From an uncultured Clostridia bacterium (GTDB lineage Bacteria > Bacillota > Clostridia > Christensenellales > Pumilibacteraceae), in contig CANDGE010000003.1 of NCBI GenBank assembly GCA_947384195.1, positions 1-46,557 of the forward strand: 46,557 bases of DNA. Direction: 5' to 3'. Positions 17,397 through 26,500 of this stretch are shown piece after piece. The notes below the pieces were generated by a model, which was not told where the DNA came from, ran no database searches, and was given only the letters and a program-made list of their open reading frames with translations. The translations under genes and the position numbers were made by a program. Within the stretch, counting starts at the first letter, position 1. Every line of letters begins with the position of its first letter.

Positions 17397-18470
17397 TTAT
17401 CTATCGCATATCACTTGCGTCCAACCGAAAACGTCGAGCGCCCTGCCCGTTTGCAACGCGGTGAGCGCGTCGAACAGTTCTGCGGAAACCTTTCCGACCT
17501 TGCCCTTCTCGCCTATGATATAGTCGACGCCGTTATCGCCTATCCTGTCGACGGGCGAAATAACTGCGGCTGTGCCCGTGCCGAAAACTTCCGTGAGCGC
17601 GCCCGACCTTGCGCCGTCGAGCACTTCCGCTATGTCTATCGGTCGCTCCTCGACGGAAAGCCCCATCGACTCGCGCGCAAGCTTTATCACGGAATCGCGC
17701 GTTATCCCGGGAAGTATCGACCCGTTGAGCGCGGGCGTTATAAGCTTACCGTCGAGCATGAAAAATATGTTCATAGCGCCCACTTCCTCGACGTAACGGC
17801 GATGAACTCCGTCCAGCCACAACACTTGGTCATAACCCTGCGCTTTGGCGAGCTCGCCCGCGAGTATGCTTGCGGCGTAATTTCCGACTACCTTATACGC
17901 GCCCGTGCCGCCCTTGACGGCGCGCACGTATTCACGTTCCGTTTTTAACGCAACGGGCGCGAACCCGTTGGCATAATACGCGCCCGACGGCGACAGCATT
18001 ATTATCAGCTTGTACCGCTTAGCCGCATGCACGCCAAGCGACCGCTCGTCTGCGAACACTACGGGACGGATATACAGGCTCGTGCCGCGCTCCGTCGGGA
18101 TCCAATCGCGTTCGAGCTTTACGAGCTCTACGAGCGCGGCGTATGTCTCGTCGACGTCGACGGGCGGTATGCACAAGCGTTCGCATGAGCCGCGCATACG
18201 CATAAAATTGTCGCGCGCGCGGAAAAGCCGCACTTCGCCTTTTTCGTTACGGTACGCTTTCAGTCCCTCGAACGCCGCTTGCCCGTAATGCAATACGGAC
18301 GAACACGGCAATAGCTCCACCGCGTCGAACGGACGTATAGTCCCCTCGCCCCACTTGCCGTCGGGTCCGAACTCGCGCACATACATATAGTCGGTGAACG
18401 TCTTTCCGAACCCAAAGACCTTATCGGGCTTTTGCTTTAATTTATCGGCTTTGATAAAAGTTATCGACAT
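17397..18470 (-). CDS. ilvE: Branched-chain amino acid aminotransferase
   Basis: 357 residues, usual for the larger IlvE type (fold type IV PLP enzyme). It interconverts leucine, isoleucine and valine with their 2-oxo acids using 2-oxoglutarate/glutamate. Motifs: HYGQAAFEGLKAYR, GSCERLCIP, the PLP lysine in GTGAYKVVGNYAAS (about residue 195), QVLWLDGVHRRYVEEVG, and LPGITRDSVI; near the end EVFGTGTAAVISPV. It starts 6 bp after the YigZ-family gene and is the third gene of the tyrS-yigZ-ilvE run. No leader peptide or T-box was seen in front of the run. Confidence 0.97.
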   Translation of the reverse strand: MSITFIKADKLKQKPDKVFGFGKTFTDYMYVREFGPDGKWGEGTIRPFDAVELLPCSSVLHYGQAAFEGLKAYRNEKGEVRLFRARDNFMRMRGSCERLCIPPVDVDETYAALVELVKLERDWIPTERGTSLYIRPVVFADERSLGVHAAKRYKLIIMLSPSGAYYANGFAPVALKTEREYVRAVKGGTGAYKVVGNYAASILAGELAKAQGYDQVLWLDGVHRRYVEEVGAMNIFFMLDGKLITPALNGSILPGITRDSVIKLARESMGLSVEERPIDIAEVLDGARSGALTEVFGTGTAAVISPVDRIGDNGVDYIIGEKGKVGKVSAELFDALTALQTGRALDVFGWTQVICDR

Positions 18471-18476
18471 AATATC

Positions 18477-19079
18477 TCACTCGCAATTTTCGTAGCGCGC
18501 GCCGAGATCGGTCAAACGCACTTTAAGTCCGTTGAGCGCGCGAGCGATATCCGTATCGGACGGAACGCATACCGTACACGTGACGCCCGCGCCGTATACT
18601 ATATCGGTCACGCTGCAACCGATATTGCGAAGTACTCCCGACGCTTTTTTATACGTTTCGCCGTCGCATGCCAGCCCGTACACGCCGTACTTTTCGACGG
18701 TAACGAGCCCGACCTTGTCTATAAGCTCCGCCGCGCTCTGTCTGTACGCGCGCGTAAGCCCGCCCGCGCCCAGCTTGATCCCGCCGAAATACCGAACGAC
18801 GACGATCAGGCTCTTGCGCGCGTCGACCGAAGCCAACGCCGAATATACGGGCTTGCCCGCCGTGCCGCTCGGCTCGCCGTTGTCGTCGTAGCCGAAGTCG
18901 TCGCCCTTTTCGTCGGCGATAAAGCCGTAACAGACGTGCCGAGCCTCTTTGTGCTCCGCTTTGAGCGCGTCGACCGTCGGCTTAACGTCGTCGCGCGACG
19001 ATATTCGATACGAATACGATATGAACCGCGACTTTTTGATGACAAGCTCGTGCTCGCCCGAGCGTACGCACGATATCAT
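18477..19079 (-). CDS. YigZ/IMPACT-family protein (UPF0029)
   Basis: 200 residues. The N-terminal IMPACT domain (about 1-120) shows KSRFISYSYRI, ARHVCYGFI, DDNGEPSGTAGKPV and the hallmark YFGGIKLGAGGLTRAYRQSA. The C-terminal ~70 residues match the DUF1949-like ferredoxin fold. The biochemical role is not firmly known; family members are linked to translation control and peptidase-like activity. The start overlaps the tyrS stop by 4 bp (ATGA), and ilvE follows after 6 bp, so all three genes are probably one operon. Confidence 0.95.
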   Translation of the reverse strand: MISCVRSGEHELVIKKSRFISYSYRISSRDDVKPTVDALKAEHKEARHVCYGFIADEKGDDFGYDDNGEPSGTAGKPVYSALASVDARKSLIVVVRYFGGIKLGAGGLTRAYRQSAAELIDKVGLVTVEKYGVYGLACDGETYKKASGVLRNIGCSVTDIVYGAGVTCTVCVPSDTDIARALNGLKVRLTDLGARYENCE

Positions 19080-20293
19080 TTGAGCGCTATTTTGAGCTTG
19101 GTCTTTTTGCCCTTGTTAAGCACGAACTCCGCGCCGCCCGCATAATCGCCCGCTTTGCCGTAAACGTTGTCGACTTTTTTGTCGTCGATCTTTACGCCGC
19201 CGCCCTCGATCAATCGTCGCGCCTCGCCCTTGCTCGCGCACACCTTACACGCAACCATTATATCGGTAACGAGCATATCGAGCGATCCGGCTATCTCCGC
19301 AGTCGGCATTTCGGCTTGCGCGCCGCCCTCGAACGCCGCCTGCGCCTGAGCCTGCGCGCGATCGGCAAACTGCTCGCCGTGTATGAGCTTTACCACTTCG
19401 TAAGCCAAACGCTTTTTCGCGATGTTTATGCGCTCGTCGCGATGCGCGCACAACGATCTTATCTCGTCGAGCTCGACGTACGTCAACAGTTTCAAACAGT
19501 TTTCCACTTCTTCGTCGTCGACGTTACGGAAAAACTGATACATCTCGTACGGCGTGGTCTTTTGCGCGTCGAGCCACAGCGCGCCCTTTTGCGTCTTGCC
19601 CATTTTTTTGCCGTCCTTGGTTTCGAGCAATGTGTACGTGAGCGCGTATGCGTCCTTGTGCGCTACGCGACGGATAAAATCCGCGCCCGCAAGGATATTG
19701 CTCCACTGATCGTTGCCGCCTATTTCCAGCACGCAACCGTAGTCGGTGAACAGCCGCAAAAAGTCGTACGCCTGCATGGGCATGTAGTTGAATTCCAAAA
19801 AGCTCAAACCTTTTTCAAGCCGTGTTTTAAAGCAATCGGCGGTGAGCATTTTATTGACCGAAAGATACGCACCGTAATCGCGTAAAAAGTCTATATAATT
19901 AAGGTTGCAAAGCCAATCTGCATTGTTGACTATGCGCGCGGCGTTTTCGCCCTCGAAGCTGACGAACCGCGCAAGCTGCGGCTTGATCTTTTCGACGTTG
20001 GCGGCGATGGTTTCCTTGGTCATCATTTGCCGCATGTCGTTGCGGTTGGACGGATCGCCGACCATGGCGGTGCCGCCGCCCACCAAAAGTATGGGCTTAT
20101 GCCCCGCCTTTTGCATTATAGACGCCGCCATGAGCGGGATAAAATGTCCTATGTGCAAACTGTCCGCCGTCGGATCGAACCCGCAATAGAATACGACCGA
20201 CTGCTCGCCCAACAGCTTATACAAGTCGTCCTTGAACACCGTTTGCTTGATGAATCCGCGACCTTCGAGAATGTCGTATACGTTTTTCTTCAT
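19076..20293 (-). CDS. tyrS: Tyrosyl-tRNA synthetase
   Basis: 405 residues from the ATG at 20293, which has GGAG 7 nt upstream; a longer frame to 20353 would run through the promoter. Class I enzyme that charges tRNA-Tyr. The HIGH motif is exact (47-50 in DSLHIGH). The KMSKS loop is a variant, KMGKT, at about residue 231. YMPMQAYDFL and GGNDQWSNI are the tyrosine/ATP site segments, and an S4 RNA-binding domain forms the C-terminus (KGEARRLIEGGGVKIDDKKV). It starts the operon with the YigZ-family gene and ilvE. The leader is only about 30 nt, too short for a T-box. Confidence 0.98.
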   Translation of the reverse strand: MKKNVYDILEGRGFIKQTVFKDDLYKLLGEQSVVFYCGFDPTADSLHIGHFIPLMAASIMQKAGHKPILLVGGGTAMVGDPSNRNDMRQMMTKETIAANVEKIKPQLARFVSFEGENAARIVNNADWLCNLNYIDFLRDYGAYLSVNKMLTADCFKTRLEKGLSFLEFNYMPMQAYDFLRLFTDYGCVLEIGGNDQWSNILAGADFIRRVAHKDAYALTYTLLETKDGKKMGKTQKGALWLDAQKTTPYEMYQFFRNVDDEEVENCLKLLTYVELDEIRSLCAHRDERINIAKKRLAYEVVKLIHGEQFADRAQAQAQAAFEGGAQAEMPTAEIAGSLDMLVTDIMVACKVCASKGEARRLIEGGGVKIDDKKVDNVYGKAGDYAGGAEFVLNKGKKTKLKIALK

Positions 20294-20324
20294 GCTTTGA
20301 CTCCGTGCGATTGCATTTTTTACA

Positions 20325-20353
20325 ATTATACCATTGCCGACCGATAAAATCAA
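20325..20353 (-). promoter_or_regulatory. tyrS operon promoter
   Basis: Minus strand: TTGATT (20348-20353), 17 bp, TATAAT (20325-20330), followed by a short leader with GGAG. Confidence 0.85.
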
Positions 20354-20391
20354 GTTTTTATCATGCGTATGAAAAACATTTGCCCGCGCCG

Positions 20392-20407
20392 CCGATTTAT
20401 GAATCGG
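20392..20407. repeat. Short inverted repeat beside the 20575 gene promoter
   Basis: CCGATT-N4-AATCGG, ending 2 bp before the -35 box at 20410. Symmetry and position would suit an operator, but a 6-bp arm is short enough to occur by chance. Confidence 0.35.
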
Positions 20408-20409
20408 TA

Positions 20410-20438
20410 TTGACTTAATTTAAAGTTCGTGATAAAAT
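20410..20438 (+). promoter_or_regulatory. Promoter of the CmpB-type gene
   Basis: TTGACT (20410-20415), 17 bp, TAAAAT (20433-20438). The leader to the ATG at 20575 is about 130 nt, long for this window. It contains a weak GCACG/CGTGC pairing but no riboswitch I recognise. Confidence 0.75.
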
Positions 20439-20574
20439 AAAATGGCGGTTTGCCTTGCCGTTCGGCACGCATTACGTCTGAAAACGTTGTCGCATTTTTG
20501 CCGTGCAAGCAAGCAAAAACGCTTTTCCGATAAATCGAGAATCATAAACAATCGATCCACACGAGAGGTCTTAT

Positions 20575-21405
20575 ATGCAACAGATAGCTGTCGGCGCGCT
20601 CACTCTGTACGAATTGTTCGCTTACTTCTTTATATATGCGTTTTTCGGCTGGATAGTCGAAGTCGCTTATCACGCCGTGACGACGGGCAAGTTTATCAAC
20701 CGCGGATTTTTAAACGGTCCGATCTGCCCTATCTACGGGATAGGCGTGACAGCTATCCTGCTCATGCTCGGCAAACACGTAGACAAGGCTTGGGCAGTCG
20801 CGCTCGTAGGGCTCGCTTTTCCTACTGCGATCGAGCTGATAACAGGCTTTGTGCTCGAAAAGCTGTTCCACAATAAGTGGTGGGACTACTCAAACAGAAA
20901 ATTCAATTTCAAAGGCTATATCTGCCTGCAATTTTCGTTACTGTGGTGCTTGGCGGTCGTGCTCGTCGTAGAAGTCGTGCACCCCGCCGTGCATTGGTTT
21001 GCGTCGCTCGCAAACGACACGGTGGGCACGGTGCTCGTCTGCATATGCGCGGCGGCGCTCGTCGCGGATATTACCGTGACCGTACTGCAAGCGTTAAAGC
21101 TCAACAAAAAGCTCAAAGAGATAGACGGCGCGGCAAAAGCAATGCGCTTAGGCTCAGACGTCATAGGCAAAGGCATTGCCGACGCGACGTTGGCTGTCGA
21201 AGACAAGCTCGAACAAGCCAAACAAAAAAGCGACGCCGCGATCGACGCCATAGTCAAAAAAATGCCCAAGCGTCTTTTAAAAGCGTTCCCGAGCCTGTCG
21301 TCGCGCGTTTACCCCGATTCCATTCCGCTCGCAAACGACAGCATAAAACGCATTGCGCTGTTTAAAAAGCGCAAAAAAGCCCAAGCGAAAAACAAGAAAA
21401 AATAA
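20575..21405 (+). CDS. Putative ABC-transporter permease-like membrane protein (CmpB family)
   Basis: 276 residues. The N-terminal half matches the CmpB-type membrane family common in Clostridia: YAFFGWIVEVAYHAV, KFINRGFLNGPICPIYGIGV, and FPTAIELITGFVLEKLFHNKWWDYS. About five membrane helices lie within residues 10-175. Residues 180-250 are a charged helical region, and the tail is very basic (KKRKKAQAKNKKK). The family's transport role is only presumed, and no ATPase gene is adjacent. GAGAGG lies 6 nt before the ATG. Confidence 0.9.
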   Translation: MQQIAVGALTLYELFAYFFIYAFFGWIVEVAYHAVTTGKFINRGFLNGPICPIYGIGVTAILLMLGKHVDKAWAVALVGLAFPTAIELITGFVLEKLFHNKWWDYSNRKFNFKGYICLQFSLLWCLAVVLVVEVVHPAVHWFASLANDTVGTVLVCICAAALVADITVTVLQALKLNKKLKEIDGAAKAMRLGSDVIGKGIADATLAVEDKLEQAKQKSDAAIDAIVKKMPKRLLKAFPSLSSRVYPDSIPLANDSIKRIALFKKRKKAQAKNKKK

Positions 21406-21407
21406 TC

Positions 21408-21430
21408 GATATTTTATTAAAATAAATATC
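21408..21430. terminator. Weak AT-rich hairpin between convergent genes
   Basis: GATATTT / AAATATC arms with a 9-nt loop in the 26-bp gap between the CmpB-type gene and the acetyltransferase. It may act as a weak two-way terminator. Confidence 0.35.
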
Positions 21431-21431
21431 C

Positions 21432-22127
21432 CTACTGATCCAACTCGCACCAAAACGTATAGGCGCGTCCCGCCGTCATGCCGAGCTTGCGCTGTAACGC
21501 AAGGCTTGCCGCGTTTTCTATATGCACGTCGCATACCGGCACGCGACCGAACGTCATGACGTAGTTTATCATAAAGCGTTCGAGCGCGGCACCGATCCCG
21601 CGACGTCTGTATCCGTCAAACACCTCGAGCATACCCATATTCCCGTCGCCGTGTCTGCCCATGAACCCGACAAGCTTTCCGTCGACTATCGCGCCGAATA
21701 TGCCTTTTTCGCGCATGAGTTTTCGTATGGTTTGCAGATCGTAAGTTTCGCCGGGATTATTGTAAACGTCGAGCACCGCTTGCGCAAGCGACGTGCCCAA
21801 ACGTTTTATATCCGTGCCGCGCGGCAGATCGAGCGCGGGCGGCATTTCGGCGGTGTACGCGAACGTGATACACGCGCCGCAATCGAACCCGAGCTTTTTC
21901 GGCGCATCGAGCGGTGCGTTCATTATGCACACCTTGCCGCGCAGACCGTATTTATCGGAATATTCGGCAAAATCGTTTATATCGGCAAACACGCACTTGC
22001 GCCAGCCGTTTACCTCCGCCGCCGCCGCGCGCTCGTCGTGGATCAGCCACCGACCGTTTTCGCGATCGACGGCGTCCGCAAGCGCGGCGCGTTCAACTAT
22101 ATATCCGTCGTTTTCGAGCAATTTCAT
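21432..22127 (-). CDS. GNAT-family N-acetyltransferase
   Basis: 231 residues. The C-terminal half is a GNAT domain: VDGKLVGFMGRH, MLEVFDGYRRRGIGAALERFMINY (the acetyl-CoA loop R-x-x-G-x-G/A), and VHIENAASLALQRKLGM. The N-terminal ~100 residues are less conserved and probably bind the acceptor, which is unknown. The promoter lies only 9 nt from the ATG and there is no good ribosome site, so the mRNA may be leaderless. It is a single gene, convergent with the CmpB-type gene. Confidence 0.9.
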   Translation of the reverse strand: MKLLENDGYIVERAALADAVDRENGRWLIHDERAAAAEVNGWRKCVFADINDFAEYSDKYGLRGKVCIMNAPLDAPKKLGFDCGACITFAYTAEMPPALDLPRGTDIKRLGTSLAQAVLDVYNNPGETYDLQTIRKLMREKGIFGAIVDGKLVGFMGRHGDGNMGMLEVFDGYRRRGIGAALERFMINYVMTFGRVPVCDVHIENAASLALQRKLGMTAGRAYTFWCELDQ

Positions 22128-22136
22128 AACCGTCTT

Positions 22137-22166
22137 ATTTTACACCGCGCCCGTCGGCTTTGTCAA
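22137..22166 (-). promoter_or_regulatory. Promoter of the GNAT gene (leaderless geometry)
   Basis: Minus strand: TTGACA (22161-22166), 18 bp, TAAAAT (22137-22142), 9 nt before the ATG. Confidence 0.8.
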
Positions 22167-22195
22167 CCGTTTAAGCAAACGCAACATCCGCGCAC

Positions 22196-22222
22196 GCAAA
22201 AAGCACGGCGCTTGCCGTGCTT
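22196..22222 (-). terminator. Terminator of the repeat-rich membrane protein gene
   Basis: AAGCACGGC / GCCGTGCTT stem (22201-22209, 22214-22222) with a 4-nt loop, followed on the minus strand by TTTTTGCG. Confidence 0.85.
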
Positions 22223-22255
22223 AAAAGCTGTGATATTACGATTTTACGATCGGCT

Positions 22256-23404
22256 TTATTTGCGCGCGCCCGACATCGCTTTCAAAAGCTTGCTGAGCGC
22301 CTCGTTGAGCCTGCGCTGACGCTCGGGCGTTTTGTTCTCGGGCTTGGCGCGTTCCTTTTGCAATAACGACGCGACCTCGCGCATGGTTTCGCGCGACGCG
22401 CCTTCGCGTTCGATCTTGTCTATGCGTGCAATAACGTCGTCTACCGACGCGCTGTCGGAAACGGGTTGTTGCGCAAACGCCTGTTGTTGCTGTTGCGGCG
22501 GAGTTTGCCGAGTCTGCGCTTGTGCTTGCGCCTGTTGCGCGCGCATTTGCGCCAAGGCTTCCTCACGTGCGCGACGACGCTGTTCTTCCTCGCTTTCCTG
22601 CACGACGGGCTCGACTATCGGCTGAGCATACGCCTGTTGCGGTTCGGCGTAGGTCTGCTGCGGCTCTGCATACGCTTGTTGCGGCTCTGCGGCAAAATTC
22701 TGTTCCTGTTGCGGTTCGGCGTAGGTCTGCTGCGGCTCGACGTACGGTTGCGCGGGCTGTGTCTCTGCCGACGAATATGCGGGAGCGGAGTCGCCCGACG
22801 TTCTTTGCTCGCCGTCGAGCACGGGTATGAATTTTCCGTAAATTTTGACCGCGCCGGAATAGACCGCTTTACCGATCGCCCCGCCGATAAGCGTCAACAA
22901 TCCGCCGAGCGCGAGCACCGCGAACGGCGCGATAAACATATTTGTTACCGCAAACATAGCTTCCGCAGCGACCTCGGCATCGCCTTCGCCGCCCGTCGGA
23001 GCGGATACTTTTGCGAGCGGCATTACGAAAAACACCATAAGCGCGCAAACGATGGTCGCCATGAACGTAACGAGCCACACCTTGGAAATAAACGAGCGCT
23101 TATACGGTTCGTCTACGCAAAGCTGTTTCGTGACGAGCACCGACGGCTTGATGTTGCCCATGCGCGCGTTCTTGTACTGAGCCTTGACGGGCGCGGGCAA
23201 TTGCTTCAACGCGACGAGCGCGACCTCGGGCTTGGCGACGGCGCGCTTCATCACCGCTTTGATCTTGTTGAACATGCCCGCCGTCAGACCGACGATAAGC
23301 GTTACGGCAAAAGCCAAAACCACTATGCCGAGCATAACGAACAACCAAACGTCGCCCGACAGGCTCAACTGATTGCCGAATAATTTGTTAAGCGTTTCCA
23401 GCAT
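22256..23404 (-). CDS. Hypothetical membrane protein with YAEPQQ repeats and coiled coil
   Basis: 382 residues. Three hydrophobic segments: about 18-43, 108-130 and 150-178. A low-complexity region at about 205-265 repeats YAEPQQ-type units, followed by a Glu/Arg/Gln-rich helix (about 268-310) with Q5, and a basic helical C-terminus. No family is recognised. AAGGAG precedes the ATG at 23404. The layout, a membrane anchor with a long flexible linker and a terminal helix, suggests a scaffold that reaches from the membrane to a partner, but this is inference. It is a single gene with its own terminator; a TATAAT-like box lies about 35 nt upstream without a good -35. Confidence 0.8.
   Translation of the reverse strand: MLETLNKLFGNQLSLSGDVWLFVMLGIVVLAFAVTLIVGLTAGMFNKIKAVMKRAVAKPEVALVALKQLPAPVKAQYKNARMGNIKPSVLVTKQLCVDEPYKRSFISKVWLVTFMATIVCALMVFFVMPLAKVSAPTGGEGDAEVAAEAMFAVTNMFIAPFAVLALGGLLTLIGGAIGKAVYSGAVKIYGKFIPVLDGEQRTSGDSAPAYSSAETQPAQPYVEPQQTYAEPQQEQNFAAEPQQAYAEPQQTYAEPQQAYAQPIVEPVVQESEEEQRRRAREEALAQMRAQQAQAQAQTRQTPPQQQQQAFAQQPVSDSASVDDVIARIDKIEREGASRETMREVASLLQKERAKPENKTPERQRRLNEALSKLLKAMSGARK
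22615..22745 (-). repeat. Tandem degenerate repeat encoding YAEPQQ units
   Basis: About six copies of a 6- to 9-codon unit (YAEPQQ, with variants YVEPQQ, FAAEPQQ and YAQPIV). The DNA copies are near-identical, so the copy number may vary between strains. Confidence 0.7.
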
Positions 23405-23569
23405 TTTTATCTCCTTTTACGCAATTGTACAATTAAGCTATTATAGTTTAGCATAACCGAAAGAAAAAATCTATACTTTTCGATAAAGTTTTTGAGCTAA
23501 TTTTAAAATCATGCGGGATTTTTGACGTTATTTGGATAAGCGCGCGCTATTTCGACGCGCTTTTACGTA

Positions 23570-26500
23570 TTATAATACATCCACGGCAACAAGCTCGCCC
23601 GACGCGAACGAATAAAGAAACGTCTTTTTTACCGAGTATTTACCGCGCGTCGCCTTTTCCACGGCGCGGGCGTACAGTCGTAATTGCGTTTTATACCCTT
23701 CGTTCGCCAAGCGCTTGGGGTCGCCCGTTTTGTAATCGACCACTATGGCGTTGCCGTACGTATCGACGAGCAAAAGGTCTATCACGCCCTGAACGAGCAC
23801 ATTGTCGGGCGCATCCACGCCTATATCTACGGCGGGCATATCGACTATGAAATACCTTTCCTTAAAGCACCGCACGTCGCCGACGAATACTTTATCCGTT
23901 TTCAGTTTTTTCATCGCTTGCGCCGCGCGCAACACCTTATCGATATCCACTAGTTCTATATGCTCGCATTTGTCCGTAACGGCTTCCGCTCGCGGATCGT
24001 CGAGATCGATAAGCTCCATTGCGCGGTGATACGCCGTGCCGCGCAAGCGCGCGTCAACGCCGTCGTCCCCGTCATGATCGTCCGTAACGATACGCGCCGA
24101 GCTCGTATAATCGTATACGTCGGCGAGCGCGAGCTCGTGCGTGACAGACGTTACGCACGCCTTGACGGGTATATCCGCGCGCCCCGTATACTCTTCCGAA
24201 CAGCGCTCACGCACCGCGTCCGCTATCTCGCGCACAACGCCGTGCGGAGCTTCCGCCAAAACGTCCGCGCCGTCTTTCTCGCCCAAAAGCCGCGCATAAA
24301 CGTCCGCATCGGCGGTAATTTCGTCCAATGCGCGAGCCGACGAAACGCCCGCCGCGCCGAGCCGAGCAAAGTCGAGCGGGCACTTGGCTTTTTCGGGCGA
24401 AAGCTCGTCCGTGCCGCGCGACTTGTTTTTTCCGCACACTATCAGCTTTTTCTTGGCGCGGGTGAGCGCGACGTAAAACAACCGCAATTCTTCCTGTTTC
24501 AGTTTATCGGGCGCGACCGCGTTTTGCTCCGCCCAGCGCGCGGTTTTTACGAGCGTGCGCGCACCCGCATCGGGAACTTTTACAGCCACGCCGCTTTCCG
24601 AAACGAGCACGCGCGCCGAAAGATCGCTCTTATTGAACTCGCGCGCCGTATCCGCGACTATAACGAAATCATATTCGAGCCCCTTAGACGAGTGCACCGT
24701 GGTTATGTTTACCGCGTCGCTTCCGCTTTCGAGCGCGAGATCGAAGTCCGCCGAATCGTAATAATTCAAAAACGCATGGATATCGCATCTGCGCTCGGTC
24801 GCGTACTCGATAAGCGCTTCCGCGGCGCGCGCGTCGCCGCCCGTTTCGTAGACGTGCTGAAAATAATCGGTCAACGAAGTTATGTAGCCGAGCGTATCGC
24901 CGCAATCGTGAGTTTTGGAATACGCGGCTATATCGTCGCGCAAAGCGAAAAACCCGTCGAGCTTTTCCCTATATTTGCCTGTATATGCGTCGACCTTTTG
25001 CCAAAACGCATACGACTTGCCGCCGTCCGGCAACACACCGTCGGCCGCGCAAGCCGCGCCGCCGTCCGTCGCAAGCTCCGCGAGCTGTTCGTCGGAAAAC
25101 ATGCCCATCGACGAGCGCAACGCCGTATACAGCGCGACGTCGTCGAATCGGTTGTCGACGCACCTTAACATATCGGTGAGCGCGACCGCCGACGCATAGC
25201 TTTTGACGGACGACTTGCGTCCGAAGTTGTAGCGTATACCGCGTTTGTCGAACTCGCGCGCGAGCGCCGAACAAAACGCCGCGTTCGCCGACCGTAAAAG
25301 CACCGCGATCTCGCCGAGCTCGGGCGGAAGCTTTTCCTTTTCTCCGCGCGCGCGGGCAAGCTTGTTTTCGTACTCGGTTTTAAGCGTGACGAACCGTATC
25401 CAACGCTCTACCGCGTCGGCTATAAACGCCGCTTCGGGCTCGGGAGCACGCTCGCGCGTCGCGGCGTCGACCACCGAATATCCGCCGTCCGCCCGCTCCG
25501 GCTCTGTCTCGGGCATATCCACCGTCACGAGCTCGGCGCGCGCGCCGCTCGGGAGCGCGCCGCAAACATCGGGCGCGCCGCATACCAATCTGTCCTTGTT
25601 TTTGTAGTCCGCGCCGCCGAAATCTTCGGTCATGGTATTATCGAAAATACCGTTCACGAAATCGACTACGGCGCGCGACGAACGGAAATTATCGGTGAGC
25701 GGGATATGCACGAACCGTCTGCAACCCTTGTACTTTGCGCCCGCGCGCTCGTATTCGCGCACCGCTTCTATTGGGATAGCGCCCTTTATCTCATTTATGA
25801 AATGTTCGGGACTGCAACGTCTGAACCCGTATATGGACTGCTTGACGTCGCCGACGACAAACATTTCCGCACCCGCATCGCGAAATTTTTTCGCAAACTC
25901 GAACTGCAACGGGTTGACGTCCTGAAACTCGTCGATAAAAACGTGATCCACCGTTTGACGGATCTCGCGCATACATGCGTCGTCGCCGAGCACGCGAAAC
26001 GCGCCGTGTTCGAGATCGGAATAACCTATCTTGTTTCGGCTCTTTTTGCCCGCGTCGAACTTTTCGAGCGCGGCGCGCGCAACGGCGAGCAATGCGTCGA
26101 CATACGGCTTGCCTTCCACGGTTTTTATGCTTTCGTATTCGGCTTTGAGCTCGCGCAATTTTTTGCAATCGGCTCTGAGCGCCTTAAACCGTTCGTTGAG
26201 CAAGTCCGTAGCGTCGCCGCGCGCCGAGTGCGAAGTAGCCGTCGGCTTATCGATAACGCCGTCCGCGTAATCGGCTAACTCGTCGATGACCGTCGCGTGC
26301 TTGTCCATACCGACCGCGATAAGGTCTTTTTTGAGCTCGGCTATGCGTTCCGCAAGCCCCGCCCGCCGCGCCGCGACTATCCCGTCAAGCGTCGAAAAAG
26401 CTTGCTCGTCGGGCGCAGACTCGACAAGATATTTATCGGGTTCGGCGTTGGACAACGCAAACTCGACTATATCGGTCACCGTCGATACGACGTTTTCCGC

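Noticed and set aside
20294..20324. Possible T-box leader before tyrS
   Set aside because: The promoter is only about 30 nt from the start, leaving no room for a T-box.
23530..23556. GC-rich hairpin (AAGCGCG...CGCGCTT) just after addA
   Set aside because: No T-run follows on the addA strand, so I do not call it a terminator.
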